DNA from: Phycisphaeraceae bacterium
GTDB taxonomy: Bacteria; Planctomycetota; Phycisphaerae; Phycisphaerales; SM1A02
Direction of reading: 5' to 3'
Assembly: GCA_015709595.1 (NCBI GenBank)
Contig: CP054178.1
Coordinates: 868,001-932,000, forward strand
DNA length: 64,000 bases
Below, in pieces: positions 50,709 through 58,927 of the stretch (its first letter is position 1; every line of letters starts with the position of its first letter). The translations under genes were made by a program, and so were the position numbers. Under the pieces are notes generated by a model, which did not search any database, had not been told where the DNA came from, and was given only the letters and a program-made list of their open reading frames with translations.

Positions 50709-51356
50709 ATGGCCCCCACCGCTCCCACCACCGCTCCCACCGCGTCGAGGCCGACGCTCTCCAAGTCGTGGGACGCCACGCTCTGCCGAACGGATGTGCT
50801 GGAACCCGTCAACCTGATGAAGTGGGTGGAGACGCACAAGCAGGACTTCCGCCCGCCGGTGAGCAACAAGTACCTGTACGACGGCGCCGGTTTCTTCGTG
50901 ATGCTCATCGCCGGGCCCAACGCCCGCAACGACTTCCACCAGACCGACTCGGAGGAGTTCTTCCTGCAGCTCAAGGGCGACATCGTCGTCCGCATCATCG
51001 AGAACGGGCGCATCCGCGACGTGCCGGTGCGTGAGGGTGAGACGTTCTGGATTCCCGGCGGCGTGCCGCACTCGCCCACGCGCCCCCCCAACACGCTGGG
51101 CATGGTGATCGAGATGCGCCGCCCGCCGGGCGAGCTGGAGCATCTGCAGTTCTACTGCGAGAAGTGCCATGCCCTGGTGTACGACAAGTGCTTCGACTGC
51201 GCCGACATCGTGGAGCACTTCCGCCAGGCGATGGAGGACTTCTGGGCCGATCCCCAACTCTCCACCTGCAGGCAGTGCGGCACGCGCGTGACCAAGGCGA
51301 AACCCATCAGGCGGATTGTGTTTGAGCCGGAGATCAGGATCGAGCGCGAAGGGTGA
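50709..51356 (+). CDS. nbaC: 3-Hydroxyanthranilate 3,4-dioxygenase
   Basis: A 215-residue cupin dioxygenase that opens the ring of 3-hydroxyanthranilate in the kynurenine route to quinolinate/NAD or in nitrobenzoate breakdown. The Fe(II) ligands fall in NDFHQTDSEEFF and GGVPHSP. The bacterial-type second metal site is present as two Cys pairs, CEKCH and CRQCG. ATG 50709 follows GAAAGGAGC. No other kynurenine gene is in the window. Confidence 0.92.
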   Translation: MAPTAPTTAPTASRPTLSKSWDATLCRTDVLEPVNLMKWVETHKQDFRPPVSNKYLYDGAGFFVMLIAGPNARNDFHQTDSEEFFLQLKGDIVVRIIENGRIRDVPVREGETFWIPGGVPHSPTRPPNTLGMVIEMRRPPGELEHLQFYCEKCHALVYDKCFDCADIVEHFRQAMEDFWADPQLSTCRQCGTRVTKAKPIRRIVFEPEIRIEREG

Positions 51357-51360
51357 GGAA

Positions 51361-51407
51361 CACAGGCGGGACGCCTGCGCCGCTCCACTGAACGCCTGTG
51401 CCGCTGA
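51361..51407. repeat. REP-like repeat between convergent genes
   Basis: CACAGGCGGGACGCCTGCGC then CGCT (51361-51384), identical over 24 bp to 9857-9880, then a partial second copy, GAACGCCTGTGCCGCTGAC. It lies between the nbaC stop and the stop of the minus-strand gene. Confidence 0.85.
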
Positions 51408-51408
51408 C

Positions 51409-51831
51409 CTACATCATTCCTTCGAGGTGATTCACCCGGTGAATCCCCTCATACTTGGGTTTGGGTTCGACGCCATAGAGAATCTTGCCCTTCTCGGGCT
51501 TGGCGCGTTTCTTGTCGCTGTCGGTGTCGCCGCCGCGCGACCAGTAGGTGTAGACCTTCTCTGAGCGAAAGGTGCGCCGGGGGTTGGCCTTGTAGTCCTC
51601 CTGACGGGAGAAGACCTCGCCGGCGAACTGCGCGAATTCCTTCCTGTTGAACACGATGACGGTGCTCACATCCTTGCCGCGGCGCAGAAAGACCTTCTCG
51701 GCCTGTTTCTTGTCCGAATCGGAGCCGATGAAGACGTGGTTCTTGAGGAAATTGCCGGTGAAGAGCACCTTGGGCTTGCCAGGATCGAACCTGGGCGGCT
51801 TGGCGGGCGATGATGATCCGGGCTTGTCCAT
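51409..51831 (-). CDS. Hypothetical basic protein
   Basis: 140 residues, Lys/Arg-rich, with FLKNHVFIGSDSDKKQAEKV and the repeated SDKK pattern. It has no signal peptide or membrane helix and no family I recognise. A leader of about 24 nt after a TACACT element and a GGGAGAA ribosome site precede ATG 51831. It converges with nbaC. Confidence 0.55.
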   Translation of the reverse strand: MDKPGSSSPAKPPRFDPGKPKVLFTGNFLKNHVFIGSDSDKKQAEKVFLRRGKDVSTVIVFNRKEFAQFAGEVFSRQEDYKANPRRTFRSEKVYTYWSRGGDTDSDKKRAKPEKGKILYGVEPKPKYEGIHRVNHLEGMM

Positions 51832-51885
51832 GAGTGTTCTCCCGCGGGTGACGGGCAGTGTACCGCGCGGCGAGGGGGCGGACGG

Positions 51886-53292
51886 TCAATCTCGCGAGGA
51901 TTCCTGTGATCCGGGGCTGAGCTCCGCCGCGGTGATGGTCCGCGGCTCCACGTCGATCTGCGGCGGTGGTTCAAGGTCCTCCCGATCCGTGGCGCGCAGC
52001 GCCTTGATCTTCCGCGCCGCAGGCAGCAGGTTGCGCTCCAGCGACCCCACGGCGTCGTTGTAACTGGCGTTGGCGCGGGCCAGACTCGTGCCGACTTTCG
52101 TGAAGTGCTCGGCGAACTTGGCGAGCCGGTCGTAGAGTTCCTTGCCCGCCTCGGCGATTTCGCGGGCGTTGCGGGCCACCGCCTCCTGCTGCCAGCCGTA
52201 CGCCACGGCCCGCAGCAGGGCCACCAGCAGCGTGGGCGTGGCGATGAGCACGTGGCGGCTCATCGCCTGGGCGTGCAGGTCGGGGTTCACCTCCAGCGCG
52301 GCGTGCAGGGCGGATTCCAGCGGCATGAACAGCACCACCACGCCGGGCGTGCGATCGAACTGATCCCAGTAGCGCTTCTCGGCGAGTCGATTCACGTGCT
52401 CCTGCACCTGGCGGACGTGGCGCTTCATCTCCGCGGCCTTGTCAGCGTCGGGCTGCAGGGCGTTCAGGTAGGCATCCAGCGCGACCTTGGAATCGACGGG
52501 AATCACGCCTTCTCCCGGCAGTTTGACAACCATGTCGGGGCGCAGCCGTCCCTCGTCGCCGCCCACCCCCCCCACGCTCACCTGTTCGCTGAAGTCGCAG
52601 TGTGCGCTCATTCCCGCCAGTTCGACCACGTTGCGCAGCTGAATCTCGCCCCACCGGCCGCGCTGCTCGGGACGGCGAAGAGCCGAGACCAGTCGTCCCG
52701 TCTCCTGTCGCAGCGTCTCGTGCGACTGGGCGATGACCTTGATCTGTTCATCCACGCGGGCGTACGCGGCTTCGCGCTTCTTCTCCAGCTCGGCCACCGC
52801 AACGTGATGCTTCTCCAGCGACTCGCGGATGGGCTTGAGCAGGGCGTCGATCGCCTGCTGCTTCTTCTCCACGTCCCCCTTGGCGTCGGTGAGAATCTTC
52901 TCGAACGTCTCCTTCGCCAATGTCAGGAACTGCTCGTTGTTGGACCGCAGCGCCCTGGCGCCGGCGGCTTCAAAGGCCTCGGCCAGTTTCTTCTCGGCCT
53001 CGATGAGCAGACGCCGCTGCTCCTCCAGTTGCTGCTCGCGATTTCGCAATCTCTCCTCGGCCAGCGCGGCCTGCTTCTCCGCCTGCTCGCGGGCGTGGTG
53101 GGCTTCCTCGGCGGCGGCGCGGTGCCGACCGGCTTCCGTCTCGCGCTGGCGGACCTGCTCCTCCAGCATCGCGGCGCGGGACCGGACGTGGATGATCTCC
53201 TCGCCCCCGGCACGCTGGCGCAGCAGGAAGACCACAGCGGCAACCGCCCCGCCCAATGCCGCACCGATGAGCACCCACAGGATCGGTTCCAT
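51886..53292 (-). CDS. rmuC: RmuC-family DNA recombination protein
   Basis: 468 residues: one N-terminal transmembrane helix (WVLIGAALGGAVAAVVFLL), a long coiled coil (about 30-180), then the RmuC domain with RGRWGEIQLRNVVELAGM, PVDSKVALDAYLNAL and VVLFMPLESALHAAL. RmuC is linked to DNA inversions and short-repeat recombination, with a predicted endonuclease-like fold. Its ATG is 6 nt below TATCAT (53304-53299), a predicted leaderless gene. Confidence 0.9.
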   Translation of the reverse strand: MEPILWVLIGAALGGAVAAVVFLLRQRAGGEEIIHVRSRAAMLEEQVRQRETEAGRHRAAAEEAHHAREQAEKQAALAEERLRNREQQLEEQRRLLIEAEKKLAEAFEAAGARALRSNNEQFLTLAKETFEKILTDAKGDVEKKQQAIDALLKPIRESLEKHHVAVAELEKKREAAYARVDEQIKVIAQSHETLRQETGRLVSALRRPEQRGRWGEIQLRNVVELAGMSAHCDFSEQVSVGGVGGDEGRLRPDMVVKLPGEGVIPVDSKVALDAYLNALQPDADKAAEMKRHVRQVQEHVNRLAEKRYWDQFDRTPGVVVLFMPLESALHAALEVNPDLHAQAMSRHVLIATPTLLVALLRAVAYGWQQEAVARNAREIAEAGKELYDRLAKFAEHFTKVGTSLARANASYNDAVGSLERNLLPAARKIKALRATDREDLEPPPQIDVEPRTITAAELSPGSQESSRD

Positions 53293-53448
53293 GACGCCAT
53301 GATACCGGACGCTGGTGAGCGCGTCGGCGTGCCGCGAGGCCGAGGGGCACGCCCCGTGCGCCAGCCCCTGACCAGGATCCGGTCATGCAGACGAACCGCG
53401 CGAACGCCGGCGGCGCTCAACGACGGGGAACCGTAGAATCCTTCACGC

Positions 53449-54918
53449 ATGACTTCGACGCCCCATGCCGCCATGCCCGTCCGGATGCGGCCGCACCAGA
53501 AGGTGCTGCTCGTGGTCTTTCTGCTCGCGGCGGTCGGCATCTGGGTTCCGGGCGGCGACGTGGCCCGTCTCGTCGCCGATCAGGAACACGTGCTGCTGGG
53601 GCGATACTCGGTCGATCACTTCTCCCTGCTGTTCTTCATGACGCCCATCCTGCTCTTCGCGGCGTGGCTGCAGGTGCGGCGGCCATCGACCGACCGCACC
53701 CGCGCGTTCAAGGTCGCGGCGCTGATCTTCGCCGTGCTGCTGGGGCTGGCCTTCGTTGAAGTGGCCGGACGGCTCGCCGCCGACCCGCGCTACCAGCAGA
53801 AGTACGTGGTGGCCAGCGACGCCCTCGAGGGCGAAGATCGAACCGCCGCGCTCCCCGTGCGGCATCGTCCGCCCAACGTGCGCTACCGCGTTCACTACCA
53901 CGATGTGCCGCCCACGAAGCGGTCGTACCCCGTCACGCCGCCCGGTTTCGCCACCGAGGAGATCGTGCTGACCAGCGACGCCAACGGCTTTCGGAATCAG
54001 CGCGTACCGGATACGTGCGAGATTCTCGCGGTGGGCGACTCGTTCGCCGAGGGCTCGCGCGTGGGCGACGATGAGTGCTGGCCCGCGCTGGTCGCCGCGG
54101 CGACGGGTCGGTCGGTCTACAACCTGGGCATGTCCGGCTCTTCGCCCGCGCAGTACCGGGCCAACTTCGAGCACGTCGGCCGGGCGCTGAAGCCGAAGGT
54201 GGTGCTGCTGATGCTCTACGAGGGCAACGACCTGCGGGGCGGCGACGAGGAAGGCGAGGAAGCCCCCGCCCGCGACCTGGGAAGGCAGGTCGGACGCGAG
54301 ATCAAGAACTCGCCCATCGTCCGCGCCGTCAAGGCCACGTTCATCGGCGTGTTCGGCGGGCTGAACGCGGGCGGGTCGTTCGCCGGGCAGGAGACCGTGG
54401 ACTGGATGCCGCTCGCCATTCCCGCGATGGACGGCTCGACGCATCACGTGGCCTTCAAGCCCAAGCGAATGCTCTACCTCGACAAAACCGAGGACGAAGT
54501 CCGCGCCATGGAGGACTGGATCACGGCTCAGGAGGCGATCCGCGCCGTCCACGCGGCGTGCCGGCAGGATGGAGCGCGGTTGATCGTGGTCTACGCCCCC
54601 AGCACGCCTCACGTGGTGCTGCCGATCGTGCGCGACCATCTCGACGTCGCAAGACTGCACGCCTTCGCCTCGCTGGAGGAGGATGACCTGCCCCCGCCCG
54701 AAGCGTTCTTCAAGCGATTCTTCGAGCGACTGGGCAACACCGAGCGCGTGGTGCAGTCGTTCTGTGCCGATGAGGGCATCGAGTTTCTCTCCACGACCGA
54801 GGCGCTTCGCGAAGCCACACGCCGGGGCCGACAGGTCTACTACACCTACGACCAGCACTGGACGCGACTGGGGCACGAAGTGGTGGGGAATCTGGTGTCG
54901 CGGCATCTCGCGGAGTGA
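53449..54918 (+). CDS. Membrane-anchored SGNH/AlgX-like hydrolase
   Basis: 489 residues with three N-terminal hydrophobic segments, then a periplasmic SGNH-type domain. The nucleophile region is AVGDSFAEGSRVG, the oxyanion region LLMLYEGNDL, and the C-terminal DQHWTRLGHE supplies the Asp-x-x-His pair; the order fits SGNH/AlgX-like acetyltransferases or esterases that modify polysaccharides. TAGAAT lies 9 nt upstream of ATG, so the leader is probably 2-3 nt. The cargo glycan is unknown. Confidence 0.78.
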   Translation: MTSTPHAAMPVRMRPHQKVLLVVFLLAAVGIWVPGGDVARLVADQEHVLLGRYSVDHFSLLFFMTPILLFAAWLQVRRPSTDRTRAFKVAALIFAVLLGLAFVEVAGRLAADPRYQQKYVVASDALEGEDRTAALPVRHRPPNVRYRVHYHDVPPTKRSYPVTPPGFATEEIVLTSDANGFRNQRVPDTCEILAVGDSFAEGSRVGDDECWPALVAAATGRSVYNLGMSGSSPAQYRANFEHVGRALKPKVVLLMLYEGNDLRGGDEEGEEAPARDLGRQVGREIKNSPIVRAVKATFIGVFGGLNAGGSFAGQETVDWMPLAIPAMDGSTHHVAFKPKRMLYLDKTEDEVRAMEDWITAQEAIRAVHAACRQDGARLIVVYAPSTPHVVLPIVRDHLDVARLHAFASLEEDDLPPPEAFFKRFFERLGNTERVVQSFCADEGIEFLSTTEALREATRRGRQVYYTYDQHWTRLGHEVVGNLVSRHLAE

Positions 54919-55009
54919 ACCGGATTCCGTTGAAAGTCAGCGACTGGTGAGCGACGAAGTGCGCCGCGTTGTGCGTCTCCGTTGCGACTCCTGGTGCGGA
55001 TCACCCATC

Positions 55010-55042
55010 AACGAAAAGCCCGCGTCCGGGTGGACGCGGGCT
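55010..55042 (-). terminator. Rho-independent terminator of rpsA
   Basis: On the minus strand AGCCCGCGTCC-ACCC-GGACGCGGGCT forms a perfect 11-bp stem (55042-55032 with 55027-55017), followed by TTTCGTT. It begins 33 nt after the rpsA stop. Confidence 0.88.
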
Positions 55043-55075
55043 CGTGATGGCGCGACGCAGATCAGCCGAGCGTGA

Positions 55076-56854
55076 TCAGCCGAGGGAGATCTTGTCGGTG
55101 CCGAGGGCGCCGTGGTCGTCCATGCCGCCGCGCTTGGGCTTGAGCGGCTTGACGCGCGGCTTGGCGGGTGCGGCGCCGGGCTCCTCGCCCCGTTCTTCGC
55201 CGGTGTCGGTCCACTGGGCGCGCTTGAGCGAAAGACCAATCTTGCGCTCGTCGGTATCGACGCGGAGAATCTTGACGTCCACCACGTCGCCCGGCTTGAC
55301 GATGTCCTGCGGGTTCTCGACCTTGTGGTCGGCCAGCTCGGAGATGTGCAGCAGACCCTCGAGATCGTTCTCCAACTCGACGAACACCCCGAAGTTGGTG
55401 ATCTTGGTGATCTTGCCGCGCACGATCATGCCGGGGCGGTAGGCCTCGGGGATCGCGTGATGCCACGGATCCTCGGTAAGCTGCTTCAGCCCCAGGCCGA
55501 TGCGCTGCTTCTCCTGGTCCACCTCGATGATGACGCAGCGGACCACGTCGCCCTTCTTGAAGACTTCGTTGGGATGGGCGATCTTCTTGGTCCACGACAC
55601 GTCGGAGACGTGGAGCAGGCCGTCGATGCCCGGCTCGATCTCGATGAAGGCGCCGTAGTTGGCCAGGTTGCGCACCTTGCCCTCGATGATGGTGCCCACC
55701 GGGTACTTCTCGCTGACCAGATCCCAGGGGTTGACCTCGGTCTGCTTCATGCCCAGCGAGATCTCCTGCTTGTCCTTGTCGATGGCGAGCACCACCACGT
55801 CCACCTCGTCGCCGGCGTTGACCAGCTCGGAGGGGTGGTTGATGCGCCGCGTCCACGACATCTCGGAGATGTGGACCAGGCCCTCGACGCCGTCCTCGAG
55901 CTTCACGAAGGCGCCGTAGGACACCAGATTCACCACCGTGCCGCGCACGCGGCTGCCCACCGGGTAGCGCTGCTCGATCGCCTCCCACGGGCTGGTTTCG
56001 AGCTGCTTGAGGCCCAGGGCGATCTTCTCCTTCTCGAAGTCGATGTTGAGAATCTTGACCTGGATCGAATCGCCGATCTTGACCAGTTCGGAGGGATGAT
56101 TGATGCGGCTCCACGACATGTCGGTGATGTGCAGAAGCCCGTCCAGACCGCCCAGATCGACGAAGGCGCCGAAGTCGGCGATGTTCGTCACTGTGCCGCG
56201 CACCGTGTCGCCTTCCTTCACCGTCTCCAGCAGCTTCTTCTTGGCGGCCTCGCGCTCCAGTTCCACCAGGCGGCGCCGGGAGATGACGATGTTGCGCCGC
56301 TCGATGTCGATCTTGAGCACGCTGGCCCGGATGGTCTTGCCGATGTACTCGCCGATGTCGGCCGGGCGGCGGATGTCCACCTGGCTGGCGGGCAGGAACA
56401 CCGGCACGCCGATATCCACCAGCAGCCCGCCCTTGATCTTGCGCATCACGGTGCCTTCGACCGTGTCGCCCTCGGCCTTGCTCTCCAGCAGCCGCTCCCA
56501 GCCGCGGATGCGGTCGGCCTTCTGCTTGGAGATGGAGATGGCCCCGGTCTCGTCCTCGATGCGCTCCAGCAGCACCTCCACGGTGTCGCCGATCTCGATG
56601 TCGCCGGGGTTTTCAAACTCGGTCTTGGCGACCAGCCCCTCGGACTTGAGCCCCACGTCGATGACCACGTCATCGCCCGCGATGCCAACGATCCTGCCCT
56701 TGAGGATGCTGCCGGGAGACAGATCGCTGATCTGCTCCTGCAGCAGCGAATCCATGTTGCCGGCGGCCACGTCCTTGCCCAGACCCTCGCGCACCAGCGT
56801 TTCGACCTCCGCGTCATCCAGCCGGAGGCCTCCGATCAGGTTGTAATCGACCAT
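55076..56854 (-). CDS. rpsA: 30S ribosomal protein S1
   Basis: 592 residues with six S1 (OB-fold) domains, at about residues 50, 130, 220, 310, 395 and 480; later repeats show the classic FGAFVDL/YGAFVKL followed by GLLHI or GLVHIS. S1 helps mRNA binding and unfolding on the 30S subunit. A basic, disordered C-terminal tail (about 35 residues) follows. I chose ATG 56854 because the upstream part of the frame is not S1-like and contains the promoter. Length and domain number match Gram-negative S1. Confidence 0.95.
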   Translation of the reverse strand: MVDYNLIGGLRLDDAEVETLVREGLGKDVAAGNMDSLLQEQISDLSPGSILKGRIVGIAGDDVVIDVGLKSEGLVAKTEFENPGDIEIGDTVEVLLERIEDETGAISISKQKADRIRGWERLLESKAEGDTVEGTVMRKIKGGLLVDIGVPVFLPASQVDIRRPADIGEYIGKTIRASVLKIDIERRNIVISRRRLVELEREAAKKKLLETVKEGDTVRGTVTNIADFGAFVDLGGLDGLLHITDMSWSRINHPSELVKIGDSIQVKILNIDFEKEKIALGLKQLETSPWEAIEQRYPVGSRVRGTVVNLVSYGAFVKLEDGVEGLVHISEMSWTRRINHPSELVNAGDEVDVVVLAIDKDKQEISLGMKQTEVNPWDLVSEKYPVGTIIEGKVRNLANYGAFIEIEPGIDGLLHVSDVSWTKKIAHPNEVFKKGDVVRCVIIEVDQEKQRIGLGLKQLTEDPWHHAIPEAYRPGMIVRGKITKITNFGVFVELENDLEGLLHISELADHKVENPQDIVKPGDVVDVKILRVDTDERKIGLSLKRAQWTDTGEERGEEPGAAPAKPRVKPLKPKRGGMDDHGALGTDKISLG

Positions 56855-57000
56855 GTTGTGATGAATCTCGTCCGACCCGAAGGTCGGGTGCCGTCGCGCT
56901 CGTGACGGCCGGGGGTTGGAGACACGACCGCCGCCGGATACGCACCGGCTGCTCGCGGCCTGATCGAGCGCACCCACACTCACGAAGGATGCGGGAGGGA

Positions 57001-57029
57001 AGTGTAGCCCGACAAGAGCCCAATGGAAA
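57001..57029 (-). promoter_or_regulatory. Candidate rpsA promoter
   Basis: On the minus strand TTTCCA (57029-57024), 17 nt and TACACT (57006-57001). The leader to ATG 56854 would be about 140 nt, longer than usual in this window, which would leave room for autoregulation by S1. The 375-bp region 56855-57229 otherwise holds the tRNA promoter and no gene. Confidence 0.5.
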
Positions 57030-57182
57030 CATCGGAGGCGCGTGCTCCATGATCGATGGGCGTGCTCCAACCTCGTGGCACTCAGGCGAAGTTGTCGCCT
57101 CGCTGTTCAACCTGCCCGTCCCCACCTTCTCTCCCACCACGTGACCACCCGAAGACACGCAGGCCGCTCCGACAACGCACCC

Positions 57183-57211
57183 TTGGACCGGCGAAGGAGC
57201 GCGGGTACAAT
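57183..57211 (+). promoter_or_regulatory. tRNA-Ala promoter
   Basis: TTGGAC (57183-57188), exactly 17 nt, then TACAAT (57206-57211). The predicted start near 57218 is 12 nt upstream of the mature tRNA. Confidence 0.75.
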
Positions 57212-57229
57212 GGCTCGACAACACCGCTT

Positions 57230-57302
<73 letters not shown>

Positions 57303-57321
57303 CTTCCGTAAACGACGCCGA

Positions 57322-57395
57322 GTCCGCCAGTTGCGGACACCCGCCGAAGGTCGGCGGTGCGGCCAGAACGCATTGACGCGCGGTGTACACCGCGC
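57322..57395. promoter_or_regulatory. Hairpin cluster and 18-bp perfect palindrome upstream of the integrase
   Basis: Three inverted repeats follow the tRNA: GTCCGC-CAGTT-GCGGAC (57322-57338), CCGCCGA-AGG-TCGGCGG (57341-57357) and the uninterrupted palindrome GCGCGGTGTACACCGCGC (57378-57395). The palindrome is 24 bp before the integrase ATG and is a plausible operator or Xis/integrase arm site; the first two could end the tRNA transcript. Confidence 0.5.
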
Positions 57396-57418
57396 AGCGC
57401 GTTCAGGAGCCCCGCACC

Positions 57419-58840
57419 ATGTCCGACCTCCCTCACCAAACACGACACTCGACACGATCCGATCAGGCGGTCTTGCCGCGCGGTCCCAAGGTGCCCGCGT
57501 ATCGCCAGCGCGCTGGATACGACCAGGCGATCGTGACGCTCACGGATGCACTGACGAAGAAGCGCCGCGACTTCTGGCTCGGCCCGTACGGCAGCCCCGA
57601 AAGCCGCGAGTGCTATCACCGCGTGATCGCGGAATGGGAAGGGCGCGGCCGACGACTGCCGCCAAGGTCCATGCCGGGCGCGAGTGCTTCCGCCAATCCC
57701 GCCGGACACCGCCTCACGATCAACGAGCTCATCCTGGAGTACTGGGCGTGGGCGACGCCGTACTACTCGGCATCGGAGCTCGCGATCATCCGCTCGGGCC
57801 TGCGCATCCTGCGCGAGCACTTCGGATCGACCCCCGCCGAGGCGTTCGGACCCAATCGTCTGCGCGTGGTGCGCGAGGCCATGATCCGCGGCAAGCCCGA
57901 GGGTCCGCATCCGAGGGAGCCGTGGGTGCGCACGACCATCAACGGGCAGATACACCGGGTCTGCCGCCTCTTCAAGTGGGCGGCCTCGCACGAGATGCTC
58001 CCCGCCACCGTGTACCAGCAACTCAAGACGGTGCCGGCCCTGCGTCGCGGCCGCAGTCCCGCCCCGGAGCCCAGACCGGTCGGCCCGGTCTCCACAGACT
58101 TCATCGAACGAACCCGGCCATTCCTCAGCCGCCAGGTCGATGCATTGGTGCAACTGCAGCTCCTCACCGGAGCGCGCGGCGGCGAGTTGTTTACACTGCG
58201 TGCCATCGACATCCTGATCGATGACCGCTCCGGCATCTGGACCATCGAGCCCTCCGACCACAAGACCTCGCATCATGGCCACGCACGAACGATCTTCCTC
58301 GGCCCCCGGTCCCAGGACATCATCCGGCCCTTCCTGACCGGCCGGCCGCTGGATGCCTGCCTCTTCAGCCCGGCCGAGGCGGAAGCGGAGCGCCTGCAAG
58401 CACGGGCGGCGGCGCGGCGCACCCCGCTCTCCTGCGGCAACGTTCCGGGCTCCAATCGGGTGGCCACGCCACGCAAAGCGCCGGGCGAGCACTACACCGC
58501 GAGCAGTTACCGCCGCGCCATCCAGCGGGCCACTGAGCAGGCCTTTCCACCGCCCGAGCACCTGCGGCCGCGCATCCTTCCGAATGGGAGGATGGAGTCG
58601 CTGCGCACCTTGCGTGCCCGGCTTACGGCTGCGGAGAAGCTGGAACTGGCAGCGTGGCATCGCCACCACAACTGGCACCCCCACCAGTTGCGCCACACCG
58701 CCGCCACCATCATCCGGCGCGAGTTCGGTCTGGAGGCCGCCCGCATCGCGCTGGGCCACTCCAGCGCCCTGGTGACCGACGCGGTATACGCCGAGCGGGA
58801 TCGCGAGCGCGTGGTCGAGGTCATGCGAAAGATCGGCTGA
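57419..58840 (+). CDS. Tyrosine recombinase (site-specific integrase)
   Basis: About 473 residues with a complete active site: Arg253 in TGARGGEL, Lys282 in DHKTSHHG, His422 and Arg425 in HQLRHTAAT, His447 in LGHSS and nucleophile Tyr457 in TDAVYAE. An N-terminal SAM-like core-binding region (about 90-190) precedes the catalytic domain. It should cut and rejoin attP with the tRNA-Ala gene 117 bp upstream. ATG 57419 has CAGGAGC upstream. The gene reads away from the tRNA, as is usual for tRNA-integrated elements. Confidence 0.93.
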   Translation: MSDLPHQTRHSTRSDQAVLPRGPKVPAYRQRAGYDQAIVTLTDALTKKRRDFWLGPYGSPESRECYHRVIAEWEGRGRRLPPRSMPGASASANPAGHRLTINELILEYWAWATPYYSASELAIIRSGLRILREHFGSTPAEAFGPNRLRVVREAMIRGKPEGPHPREPWVRTTINGQIHRVCRLFKWAASHEMLPATVYQQLKTVPALRRGRSPAPEPRPVGPVSTDFIERTRPFLSRQVDALVQLQLLTGARGGELFTLRAIDILIDDRSGIWTIEPSDHKTSHHGHARTIFLGPRSQDIIRPFLTGRPLDACLFSPAEAEAERLQARAAARRTPLSCGNVPGSNRVATPRKAPGEHYTASSYRRAIQRATEQAFPPPEHLRPRILPNGRMESLRTLRARLTAAEKLELAAWHRHHNWHPHQLRHTAATIIRREFGLEAARIALGHSSALVTDAVYAERDRERVVEVMRKIG

Positions 58841-58927
58841 CTCAGACTTGAAGCGGCGGCGCGTTGAAACAATCATGACGAACCGAGAGGGAGCCACATG
58901 GGTCTTTGGGGCCAAGGCAGGTGAAGC

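Noticed and set aside
55112-56905. 597-codon frame antisense to rpsA
   Set aside because: Repetitive Leu/His/Asp sequence that mirrors the S1 repeats on the other strand.
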